Translations under genes and position numbers: made by a program
Notes under the pieces: generated by a model
What the model saw: only the letters and a program-made list of their open reading frames with translations
Database searches by the model: none
Told to the model about the DNA's origin: nothing
In this document: positions 11,530 through 22,239 of the stretch, piece after piece
Numbering within the stretch: the stretch's first letter is position 1
Layout of the letters: the number at the start of each line of letters is the position of its first letter
DNA from: Phlebiopsis flavidoalba
Taxonomy: Eukaryota; Basidiomycota; Agaricomycetes; Polyporales; Phanerochaetaceae
Length of the DNA stretch: 64,000 nt
Assembly (NCBI GenBank): GCA_035772785.1
Contig: JAOCPU010000004.1
Coordinates: 744,001-808,000 of the forward strand
Reading direction: 5' to 3'

Positions 11530-12945
11530 TCGAACTCTGTTCCGACGCCCTTCGGCCCGACCAGGCCACATGCGCACAGTGTCACACCGTGGCAGCCACT
11601 TTGATCGATCCTCCTCTCCGTACAGGATGACTATGTCACGACAGGAGTCAATATTCTCTCTTGGCGAACGTCTCTCTGCACCGTTGAGTTACAGGGTGGA
11701 GGTGTACTTGTCTCCTCCGGTTAGCCCCTACCATACGCGCCGCGAATGGCAGGAGATGACGCGACGGCCCTAAGGTCACACACCACTAGACACGGGCGAC
11801 TTTTCACATTCCTACACCCGAACCGACACCTCAGCCTCTCCGACACTCTTTCTTGATTTTTGCGACGCTCTCCCAGGCCCTCCTTTTTATTTCCCTTCTT
11901 TCTTCGACTCCAAACTCGCACACCATCATCCTACCAGCTCATCACCCTCATCGATACTCATACTACTTTTTGCGATTACCTGACATGTGTCCGCGCAGTG
12001 GCACCTCCACCGACCACAACGCACGACTCAGCCGTACACCTCGACGACTCCATAGGCCACCCACTTTCCTTTCAACCCGCACCCACTGGCTCAGCCGAAG
12101 GGACCTGGACGTGGCCTACAGAGTTCCTCCCACTCCGGTCGTGTGCGTTGGACTGGCGAGTTACGCGGTCGGGTCGGGGTCGTCGAGACTTGTTTGCAGC
12201 GCCGGCCTGCCATATGAGTGCCACTCGCTGTGCACCATCCCGTGACGCTCCTTTTCTCGTACTCGGTCTCGATTCGTGCAATCCCCCTGCCCTGTCTCGC
12301 CTCGTCCTTCGTCGACTCGAGTCCTTGGGCCCTACCCTCATCACTATCACTGCCCACTACCGTATTTGCCGTCGGTCCAACCGGTGCTGGTCGTTTGTTG
12401 TCGTACTGAAGGGGTCTTACGCATCAACACAGGTAACACGGCGCGGAAGACGTTGTCGATGCGTCAGTCTGCTTGTATATTTCTACTCGATGCTCGGCGT
12501 TTGCTGACTTCTCCACGCATGCTGTCTGGCTCTCGACCTCTCACCTCTCCACACGGGCATTGTCGTCATTGCTGGGCATCTCTACATATTGTCGCTAGAG
12601 TTGAATATTGTCATGGACTCAGATTTTCTCATGTTCTCTCATTTTCTCTCTTCATTTGTCTAGATATGTACCTGATCGGACTTGTATCCTCGCGGACGAA
12701 ACTCCCGCCTGGACTCAAAATCTTTCTCTTAGTTTATTTCACTCTAGAGCCTGTATACGATTCGACTTGTAAATTTTCGGACGAACTTCCAAGCCCCGCA
12801 GTATTTCTTTTTCAATTCCTCATATTCTCATCATCTCGTTCGTCTTTCTCTCCATATACCATGCAGAATCAATACTCAAAACACCGAACTTTGTGTACTC
12901 GAATTCCATTTAGCTCGATGTATTTATCTCTTAATTATTCAGAAT
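11530..12945 (+). repeat. Dispersed repeat family, copy A
   Basis: This block shares ordered blocks with B (18.2-19.35 kb, opposite strand) and C (54.3-55.6 kb). Shared words include TGCCACTCGCTGTGCACCA at 12219-12237, identical to B and one base different in C; TCTCCTCCGGTTAGC at 11711-11725, also in B; CTCTGT..CGACGCCC followed by GACCAG near 11535-11570; and a 3' end rich in TTTCTC pyrimidine runs finishing near GATGTATTTATCT at 12918. Upstream of the TCTCCTCC block the translation contains DD.(A/V)T and the frame closes with SSG-stop in A and B and SSD-stop in C, so part may be the 3' end of a duplicated gene. The long open frames inside (215 and 262 codons) are Ser/Arg/Pro-rich, overlap in different frames and are not conserved in B or C. 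Confidence 0.75.
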
Positions 12946-13069
12946 ATTGTCAGATATTTGTCAACGTGGGATTTTTGTCGTTCCCGCCAATTCTCGCACC
13001 GCGTCGCGGCGCATCGCGGCGCATCATTTTGATCCGCTTGCGCTTACTTCCGCCCATTGCCTGACGGGC

Positions 13070-15350
13070 ATGGACCCTCTCCTCCAAACCGACGAACAAA
13101 CTAACAGCGAGGACAACACCGCCCACGACGCGCTGTCATCCTTCACGAGCCATGGAAACGGATGCCGCCTCTGAAATGAGGTCAGAGACCCCGCCCTCCG
13201 TATTAGTCGAGCCCGAGGTGCCCAATCCATTTATCGTGTGGACGACAGCGACAGAGGACGAGGATGAACATTCCGATGCTGACTCGGCAAAGCTCTCCGT
13301 GCAGATGCAGCGCGAAGGCGACGACACGCCTTGCTGCAGAGGACGAGTTACATTGGCACAGTCGGTCGTATTGGACCCATTGGCAAGCTTTGAATGTGGA
13401 CAAGCCTGTGCCCCCGCCCCCAGCTGAATTTACCCCAGCAGATAGCGAAGGCTGAAGAAGCTGCTGATGCGTCTGGCCTTGCGTATGATGACGAGGACGA
13501 GGACGATGAAGAGGACGAAGATGAAGAGGACGACGAGCCGCCGGAGCTGTATCTCCCAGGACTCATACTCCCGACGATGTTCCTCCCGATACCCAATGTG
13601 CGTGTGCAGAGTATTTCTTTCTTTAGCTTACAGCTCAAACCATGCAGACAGATCCGCTCACTTCACTACTTGCGAAGTATATACCCCCGGAACGACGCCC
13701 AACGCGAGATGTTAGCGGCGAATGGGCAGCATGCGGACTTTCATACCCTCGTAGTGAGTGCACCGCATATGTCTTCTATTTTCATGCTTCAACATGGTCT
13801 TTTTTGTGCAGATGACAAATAGCTGGCGCGCCCTCGCGCGCATGTCTCGCGACCGCATCGTCACTAGCAACCCAGGAGATGTGGGCCTCATCCTGGAAGT
13901 ACGCCACCCCCTTCACCACCAGACTCTACTCATGTCTAAGTCGTAATTGATTTTTTTCTCTGCAGCTCTGGGCACTCCGTCTTTTCCTGCCTCGCTCGAC
14001 TCCGCCTTTTTAATCAAACCGCCGCCGAGCTCAACAACCTCTATTCTGTCCTAACCTCGAACTCAATTCCCTCTGAAACCCTTCCTTCTCCGAGCGGTGG
14101 GAAGGCAGCGTGGTCTCTCGCCAAGAGAGTATCTATGGCAGAAGCTCGTGCCATTTTGAACTGGAAGTTTTGCACACGAAAACGCGATACTGGGCGGGAG
14201 ACCACATGGGCTACGTCGACGAACTCATGGAGTTGATTGCACGTTGCAAGCGGAAAGCACGGGAGGTGGCCGGATTGGCGGCTCGAGATCCAATGCATCC
14301 GGGAAGGGCTGCGCCCAAGAGTGAGAGGGGGCGAAGCTGAGGGATGAACGAAGAAAGGAGCGTGAGAAGGCGAGATCAAAGGAAGCAGGAACGGAGAGGG
14401 AGATGTGGGAAGGAACGCGGCGCGAGAGTGTGCCTTATACTTGCTAAGCCAGCTTCGTTGAGATGAAGGTCTTTGTGTCGAACTCATTTACCATCGGCTG
14501 GCGTGCCAACATTGAAAGGTACGACAACGAGGAAATACACTGCTGCAGCACGGCTTCTCATCCTGCACACCAATCACATCCACCGTCCCCTCAGGGAGAC
14601 ATACAAGAGAGAATAACATCTCCGCATAATTGTCTGAAATTGGTCGAATATACCTTCAAGCTGGAGATCTTGCCAAGCGTCTTCATATTCAGACCAAAGT
14701 CGCTGCGCATCATAGCCAAGCTCGGTTAGCCAAGACGAGGGTCTGGAAAAAACCTCATACTAGCAATAATGCTTTGTTCGCGTGTGCAGAAGGGCGATGG
14801 GATGGATGCTGAGCACATTTTTGTTGAGCTTGGGAAGAAGGACAGCGAGGCATATGTTGCTAGAATCCGCTTCGGCAAACATGTTCTTTGTTTGGGTGTG
14901 TGTTGAAGGCTCTTCCGCGAAGTCTGATTTCTATGAACAGGCCCCAACGAATAACCTTGTCCACCTGCGCAAAAAACTACTGAGCCAAGGAAGGCTAAAG
15001 GACGTGCTGTCGGTGTAGTGAGTCGCTTGCCTTGTCAACCAAAGTTAACGACCACCGCCTAGGGGATTTACGTGTTGGTAAGTGCGCTCACGCAGTCATC
15101 CAGCTCCTCTTTGCGCAACAGCGCCTTTCTTATTTAACCTATGTAAAGCCCCTCCCTTTCTCGCGTATTTCTGTCCTAATCTTCAAGCATTGTGCTATCC
15201 AGCCTACACTCTCAACGAACTTCAGTTCGAATACCACTGTCGGCGGACAAGAAGAACTACGCGAGCTATACACGTCAGAGGTGGCGAACAGTGGGCTGGT
15301 GATGGGTGTAAGGATTCGGCGGTCCTGTTCATGAAAATGCCAACAATAGG
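13070..15350 (+). CDS. TRAPPC12-like subunit of the TRAPP vesicle-tethering complex
   Basis: TRAPPC12 is a TPR-containing subunit of TRAPP III, a GEF/tether complex in ER-Golgi and autophagy traffic. The N-terminal third is acidic and disordered, with an unbroken Glu/Asp tract near 13490-13540 followed by PPELYLPGLILPTMFLPIPN. Three short introns are clear: 13598-13647, 13751-13811 and 13899-13965. They join to TDPLTSLLAKYIPPERRPTRD, MTNSWRALARMSRDRIV and LWALRL. Then come LFNQTAAELNNLYSVL, ELEVLHTKTRYWAGDHMGY, DELMELIARCKRKAREVAG, IGRIYLQAGDLAK (TPR-like), LLSQGRLKD and FLFNL, and a C-terminal KMP. The segment order matches fungal TRAPPC12 homologues as I remember them. Frame switches occur near 13150, 13230, 13985, 14090 and in 14.3-15.0 kb. 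It sits between repeat copies A and B. Confidence 0.85.
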
Positions 15351-15970
15351 ATCATCTCCAATGGTGTTTCTTCACATATACCCGCCCCACTAAACCCACA
15401 AAAGTGTATTTTACATGTCCTTGCACAAACCCTTGTAGCGGGTGTGGTTATAATGCTCGGGCAGCCCAGCCTGGATCATTATGTGCCGGAAGGTCCGCAG
15501 GTTAGCAACTAAACTTCGATGAGGTCCACAGGCTTTGCTGGACTAGGCATGTGGATCAGGGCGGTCCTCGGCGTCTATGGCAGATGGCCCCGCAGATGCT
15601 GCCTTTCTTGAGAACAACACCTTGACGTATTCAAAATTGGCGAGTATGGCTGCGAGCTGCCCAAGCACTTCCTATCCACCCGCCCACGCTTTATACTCAC
15701 CCCACTACTCACACTCCCCCAATCTTCTCAAACGTCCACTACCGATCGGCGACCACAAGGAACGATTCCATTGACAGGTACACCCCACGGAAAAAGTCCC
15801 AGGTCCCGTGCCAAGCTACACGCGACGGTGAAGCGTCCGTTCGCACGCATCATAGATTATTCGGGACACTCTAAGTATATCCGAGACGCGTTAAGGAGGA
15901 AACCCTGATATCCGTAACCAAGCGGTGCGCTCTTTTCTAACTCTCTCAGATCCCTAATTCTACTATCTCA
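15351..15970. other. Intergenic stretch upstream of the Ser/Pro-rich gene
   Basis: An open frame from 15577 (MADGPADAAFLENNTLTYSK...) of 65 codons could be a 5' exon of the following gene or an upstream ORF; it has no recognisable motif. No other feature is seen. Confidence 0.3.
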
Positions 15971-18005
15971 ATGAAAGCGCTCAGCAGCGCAGACATGTCC
16001 AGCATCGAGTCGTCCGCCCCTCACAAAGGCCCATCGCAAAGGCCAATCTCGCGTACACGTCCGGCTCTCAGCCAGACGCGGTTTCCTGATGATCACGCGT
16101 CTGAACCATGGGACCAAACAAGCCACTCCTCTGTGAAGCTTGAACCCTTGCTGGAAGCTCCCAGAGCCGACTCACGATCGTCCGAGTTTCCTCAAGCAGG
16201 AGACCTGAGAGTGGTAGAAGACTCAACTCACCGCAATGGAACGCAATGAATCGAATATAGCTCAACGTCCATGCGGGGGAAATCCTGGACGTCTCAGCTC
16301 CGCTTTCTCGACATTTACCCCCGTCTCGGCTGGCGGCGCGCGGGCGACCTCAAGCCCTGGGTCTTCAACTCCGAAGTTGCGTCCATCTTCTCCCGGTGGG
16401 ATTGGGCCTGGCCTTGTCCGCCGCGGTAGCGCAGGGGCTTCGTCCGTTCCCCAATACACGAAGCTCTCGCCTGAGAAACTGGTGGAGCTTGCGCGCAGCT
16501 CAACTCACCCGAGACCGGCCATATCCTCTGGTACACCCTCCGGCTCCGCGCCCGCACCCGCACCCGTCTCCTTCACCCCGCTCCCCGACGACGTCTATCT
16601 CCCATTCATCGATCGACCGGGCGAAGTAGCGTCCTTGATATCTACTTCGCCTACCGCAAAACTCTTCGCTCTTCTATCTCAGACCTTTCCACCCGACGCT
16701 CGCGCTCCGGCAAGCCCTCTGTCCAGCGCACGCGTTCCGGACATCAACAGCGACCCCAAGACTTGGTCCTATGCAGACCTCGAAAGCTGGTTCAAGAAGG
16801 CTCCGCGTGAGGAGATTAACGACGCGACTTGGGCTCGCAAGGCGCGACAATGCATCGTTCCTCGCAGCGAGCTGATTTGGGAGCGCATCAAAGGTGCGCT
16901 TGGGGTCCCTCCTGAACTCGACACCGACGAAGCACCCGAAGAGGATCCTCTTGCAGCATACATGCACCCAACGCGTTCTCCCATCGCCATTCCTCAAGGC
17001 GTCCCGCGCGTCGGCCTCAATAGCCAGATGCTCGACATGGACGTCTTCGAGCCCGACTCGCCCGTCGTCGCAGCATCCGTCTCAGCTACGTCCGGAAGCG
17101 GCCCCATGCATGCCCCGCCATCTCCAGTGAACTCTGAACTCGAGCTCTCTATTGAGCCTGTTCTCGCCGCACCGCCCCCGCCTCCAAGCACCGTCGACCC
17201 GACCACCGGCGCCAATATGACCTCCCTACACGAGGTGCGCGAGGAGGACGAGGAAGACGGGGAAACAGTAAGCCCGTCACGAACCCACCGTGGTTGCTCC
17301 CCGAGTCACCCCGAACGGTCCAGTGAATGCGTCTCGAACGACATTGACCAGAGTCAAGCCTGCGTATCAGCCACGGAGGCCCGCTCTCGTCACCACCGCC
17401 GTCCCGTACTCGCATGTGCTCAGCCCGCACAGCTGCGGCACAGGACACTCGCCTTGCGCCGGGAACACCTGCCGTGTCGCCCCCGGACGCCAGCCGCATG
17501 ACGCGTGGGAACTCGACGAGCCGTCGTCAGATTTGTTATACGAACGCGCCTGGAATGAAAAGGGGGGGCCCCCCGGCCCCCACCCTGCTGTTTCACGAGC
17601 AAACTTTTGCGCACCTCTCGCACGCGCCGACTTTGCGACTCACTATGCGCCTCCTTAGTTACGTCGTTCATCGTCGGGAACACATTCCCTTTTCTTTCTC
17701 GAGCACTTTCTTTTCTATTGACCTGTAGGTCCGAGGTTCAACACAGATGCGTTCCCGGCCGCCTTACCTGCGCGGCCTGACGCGCCCACCGTGGCACGGA
17801 CGCCGCCACCACGCCTGAAAAGCGGCCGAATGGGCCAAGCACATAACGACACGAACCGGCCATGACAGATGCGCTCTGTGACCCGATGGAACGAGTCCCG
17901 TGAGCATGGAATGATTGAGATACCCAAACGACAGCTGGTGGAGATGGAAAGGATGGAAGAAGGGGATTTCTCGGGTAAAGAAACACCGGATGTTTGTATA
18001 ATCAT
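15971..18005 (+). CDS. Conserved basidiomycete protein, Ser/Pro-rich, unknown function
   Basis: Function unknown. The best preserved part is the open frame from 16236 to about 17275. It starts with a Ser/Gly/Pro-rich stretch (SSPGSSTPKLRPSSPGG, then the helix-like SPEKLVELARSS). A compact folded-looking segment follows: LPDDVYLPFIDRPGEVASL, TAKLFALLSQTFPPD, DPKTWSYADLESWFKKA, WARKARQCIVPRSELIWERI, GALGVPPELDTDE. Then comes a disordered tail with an acidic run (REEDEEDGE). I recall the LFALL-to-GALGVPPELD segment from uncharacterised Agaricomycete proteins; I know no function for it. A first frame at 15971-16249 (MKALSSADMSSIESS...) probably supplies the N-terminus through an intron or frame break. 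After about 17275 the frame breaks, so the C-terminus is uncertain: LVEMERMEEGDFSGKE near 17938-17985 may be its end. Confidence 0.7.
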
Positions 18006-18231
18006 GGACTGTTGAGTGTGTGGATGTAGTTTAAGGTCTCTAAATGATGAGGGATTGCGCCGCCGATACGTTCGACGCTAACGATGCTATAGCGTTCGCG
18101 TGACGGTGTTCGCGAAAGTGACTATGGTCATCCGTAACACAACAGCGACGAATCCCCGCACTGCTCGCTAGAGCAACAAACTCTGACCTCAGGACCTTGT
18201 TTGACTTGACTAAGAGTGATAATGAGGGATT

Positions 18232-19345
18232 CCTTGAATTACGTTAGAAATAAATACAGTGGGGGATGATACAGGAGCTCGTTCCGCGGAGGCCAAATTC
18301 GAGACGTATAGTATCAACAATGCACGGCACATGGTATTGAGATAAGATGGTGGATATACGAGGAAAGAAATCCTACGGGAGGTTCGTTCGCGAAAATGAA
18401 CGATCGATCAGGTACATTTCCAGACAGATAGAGAGAGAAAATAAAAGAAAATGAGGAAATCCAAGTCCATGACAATATCCAAGTCCAGAAACAAAATGTA
18501 AGGATGCCTAGAGTAACGACGACGCCCGGATGAAGAGGTGAGGGATCCAGAGCCCGATAACCTACATGGAGAAGTCAGTAAACGCCTGGCATCGAGCAAT
18601 GTGGAAAGACTGACCATCAAAGCTACTTCGCGCGTGTCGTGCGTAAGACCCCTTCAGACGACAACAACAACGACCAGCACCTTGGACGACGGCAAATATG
18701 GCAGTGGGCATTGATAGAGGGTAGGGCCCAAGGGCTCGAGTCGACGAAGGACGAGGCGAGACAGCAGGGTTGCACGAATCGAGACCGAGTACGAGAAAAG
18801 GAGCGTCACAGTGGTGCACAGCGAGTGGCACTCATCCGGCGCTGCAACAAGTCTCGACCCCGACCCGACCGCGTAACTCGCCACCAACGCCACCGTCCAG
18901 GTCTTCGGGAGCCAGTCGGGTGCGGGTTGAGAGGAAAGTGGGTGGCCTGTCGTCGAGGTGTACAGCTGATTCGTGCGTTGTGGTCGGTGAAGGTGCCATA
19001 CGCGGGAATCGCAGAAGTAGTATCAAGAGGCGAAGAGCTCGTAGGGTGATAATGGCGACTTTGGAGTCGAAGAAGAAGGGAAGGAGGCGGGAGAGCGTCG
19101 CGTGATGTTCGAGACGGATAGGAATGTGAAAGTCGCGTAGTTTGTGTGACAGGGCCTTACTCCGTCTCAGGTACGTAACAATGCTAACCGGAGGAGACAG
19201 GTACACCTGCACCTGGAGCCAACGGTGCAGAGACGTTCGACAAGAGAAAGACTCTTGTAGTGGCGAGGTCATCCTGAAATAGAGAGGTGGTCGGTCCAAG
19301 TACCGACGGTGGGACACCCCTCCTTTTTATACTGGCGCATATGGC
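18232..19345 (-). repeat. Dispersed repeat family, copy B (inverted relative to A)
   Basis: Read on the minus strand this block follows the same order as copies A and C. It has GACGCCCCTTCG and GACCAG near 19360-19335, a TATAAAAA at about 19325-19333, GGATGACCTCGCC near 19275, TCTCCTCCGGTTAGC (19183-19197), the TGCCACTCGCTGTGCACCA word at 18812-18830, GAAGTAGCTT followed by an intron-like gap, and a 3' pyrimidine-rich end. The final TGTATTTATT..TAACGTAAT (18235-18257) recurs in copy C at 55560-55582. One minus-strand frame (18832-19317, 161 codons) is open but is not kept in A or C. No terminal repeats or target-site duplication could be confirmed by eye. Confidence 0.75.
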
Positions 19346-22200
19346 TGGTCACGAAGGGGCGTCTGCACAGAGTCCGAAAGGGCGGAGTGCGCTCTCGAGG
19401 ATGGCTGAAAGGCAGTGGTTAGCGTTCTCGTCGTCGGGTAGGTGAGGAAGGAAGGAGAAGATGAGAGGGGAGCGAGAGAGGGGAGCGATGGGCGTTCAAG
19501 AGGGGATTGAGACGAATCAACAGTGGTCGTACCGATGGAGGAATACGGCGACGATGCATAGTGGCGAGCGCAGGACCAGTTTCCTCTGACCACCCATGAA
19601 CCTCTTTTGCGAGTCACTTCACTCCCTCCTTCGCCACAATGTCGCACCACCGTGTCTTCAACCGCGGCAAACAAGCCATGAGATGGTGCATTCGCCTTGG
19701 ACCCTCGCTTAACAACGCGTTGTAAGTCTTACTATTTACACTCTTGTTCGTTGTCGGCATCACTTGAACCAAGTGGTCGTGGTAAAAAAAAATAGAGGGA
19801 CCATAACCACTTCTTGCCAGCAGGCTGCATTTGAAAACTCCTGACCTCGGGCGTTGGCTCCATGAGTTGCCTGCGCATTTGTACGAAGCCGCGGTGATCC
19901 TATCTTTTTCAAGTCTATTCGGGGCTTCGAGGGTACTTAGTGAGTATGTATAAGATACCAAGCCGCCCTCGGATCATCCCTCCATAGCTGACAAATCAGG
20001 CACTCCGGAACGAGTTGTGGCGTGGGGATTCGAAGTACTTAACTCGTAACGCGATCCTCCCTGCAGTCACAAACGTGGGCAACCCACGCTGGTAATTAAC
20101 GCCCAAAAAGGGGGGAAAGAGGGTGAAAAAGGGGGCGGCTTGTCACCTTCGTGAGGCATAATGAATTTTTGAAATGTAGGCACACAGATGTGCACGCCCC
20201 TCCCACCCCGGGGACAAATTAGATCCGTACAATGAGCGGATTATTTACAACGACACAAGACGTACGTAGTCACGCGCACGACCGATGATTCACGACGAGA
20301 TGATCAAATGAATCAGAATCAGGCATACAAAGCAAAGATTTCTATGAGAAAGGGTACAACGGACAGAAAATCACCCACCGTATTCGGGGGAAACTGATAA
20401 AAAGTACCAATGATACCTTATATGTGTTCGCAATAGAAACTCGTATAAGACGAGAGTCATTACGCTATCAGTGAGTAACTTTTATTTGCCCCGACTATAA
20501 GTTCCTATTCTGACCGGGGCCGGCACGCATCGGACGTGCGGTGCGACTCGTAAGTAGTCACCATGACACGACTGTAACACGTGGCAGCCGGCGGACGCTA
20601 GCTTTCCTACTTTCTGACTCAGCTTTATCTACCCGCCAATACATGGTTTATTCACAGAAAAAAAACACCACGTCACTTCGTTAAGCTCTGTGTAAAACAC
20701 TCTTCTTGAGGACTTGTGAATTGTCTTTCTCTGGGCCAACTGGGGTAATCTGAAGTAGACGCTCCCTGATGCACGCTTTCAACTTCTTCGAGTCATAGAC
20801 TAGTTCGTGGTTTGGCGGGAAGTCATCATGTTAGACACCGTGACAAGTTCATCGATGTAGCTTGCAAACTTATACATGAATATGTGAGAGAAGGGGGGGG
20901 CTATCGTACGTTGGCAGGATCCGCGAGAAACACCCTGGAGCCGTTTAGATAGCGTAGCGGGCAGCGTTATCTTAGGGATGTAGGTGCGGACCGGGGGCGT
21001 CGCCAAAGCTTTGGAATATGAGCTCGAATCAGATGCTGTATTTGGACACTGCTTGGCCTCTCTGGAAGATTGTACTAGACGTTGAGGAGATTCAGCTTCG
21101 AGCCAGTGGACGATAGGCCTCTTGCAGACACCTTGAGCACTTCACCGAAAGCCTAGGCCAACGGAAATTCTCGATGTCGTAGAGATCCGCGCAGCGTTGG
21201 CTTCAGCTTCAGATTAGCTCTTCCTGCGTGTTGGCCACAGCAGATGTCGGGCACAGCTCCACCGGGACGAGTTTGAAGAGAAGGAACGGTGGCCGAGCAG
21301 CGGAAAATAAAAACTGTACGCGTAAGTAACGAGGTCTCCAGAATGGACGATAGGCGGTGTCAGTGAATTGTAACGTGATCAGAGACTCAAGTTCAATGCT
21401 GGTCAGGGAAGGGAGATTTTTGGGTAAGGAAGCGAGGGATCCTCTTCGACAGTAGAACTCAAAGTGTCTTGCTAGCCTCCTTGATGCACATCGACCTTGA
21501 TATACATCCACAGCCGTTATCAGAACTACCATCACGAGTCGTCGGAAGAGTCGCTTAGACGGGTCCGGGTTGTGGCCTCACAGGACAAAGTGGAGACGGC
21601 TCCGGGAATTGTGTAATGGATTGGGTGAGAACTATGTTTGAGCGCGAGTGTACTCGCTGAGCGATCACCGGACAGGCCAAGAATAGAGAAGAACTCGCGA
21701 TATTCTTCGTAATGAGCAGAAACGTGCGCGATTGACGTATAGACATTCTGCTGGCCAGTGGGATATATGGGTGTGGATGAAGCAAATGGTAGCTTTAGGG
21801 CTGGTGGCGCGAGGGGCGTCGGTCTCGGGTAGTGGACCGTGTGATGGGGTGTTTGGGTCGAACAATGGACCATTTATAGAAACCTAGTGCAACACTTATT
21901 AGTCAGCGCTTCGGCTATGGCCACCTGGCGTCGTTATACAGGGAATATCACGTAGTTGTGCTAAGGATCCCAAACTCGCAGACACTTGGCCCTGGTGGAA
22001 TTCAAGCGCGCATATTTTTATATGGCGTCTGGTTTTTTACGTACATTTCGAGGTTGGATTTACTCAAGCTTGTTACTCCTGGCAGAGATGCGGCAGATTA
22101 TGACGACCTTTCAGACTTTGTCAGGCCTTTGATTTTGACCCCTCGAGGGAATTCCCCGATCTTCCCCCTGACTTAAATTGGTTAGACCCTTGTGCAACCC
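19346..22200. other. Stretch without a recognised gene
   Basis: No family is recognised. On the minus strand, frames at 21532-21873 and 21209-21535 follow one another and might be pieces of one broken protein; the second reads SLASLPKNLPSLTSIELESL, faintly leucine-rich-repeat-like. On the plus strand at 19639 a short frame MSHHRVFNRGKQAMRWCIRL runs into a GTAAGT donor. Neither can be extended to a family call. A/G-rich low-complexity sequence lies at 20100-20150. Confidence 0.35.
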
Positions 22201-22239
22201 AATGACCGAGTTTCCTTAACTAGCATTGAGGCATCGCAT

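Noticed and set aside
11860..13064. Two long plus-strand open frames (215 and 262 codons)
   Set aside because: They overlap in different frames, are Ser/Arg/Pro-rich, and the same DNA in copies B and C does not keep either frame open.
13490..13540. GA-rich tract that looks like a microsatellite
   Set aside because: It encodes the acidic Glu/Asp run of the TRAPPC12-like protein in frame.
18832..19317. 161-codon minus-strand frame with a TATA-like sequence just upstream
   Set aside because: It lies wholly in repeat copy B and is not conserved as protein in copies A or C; the TATA-like sequence may be chance.
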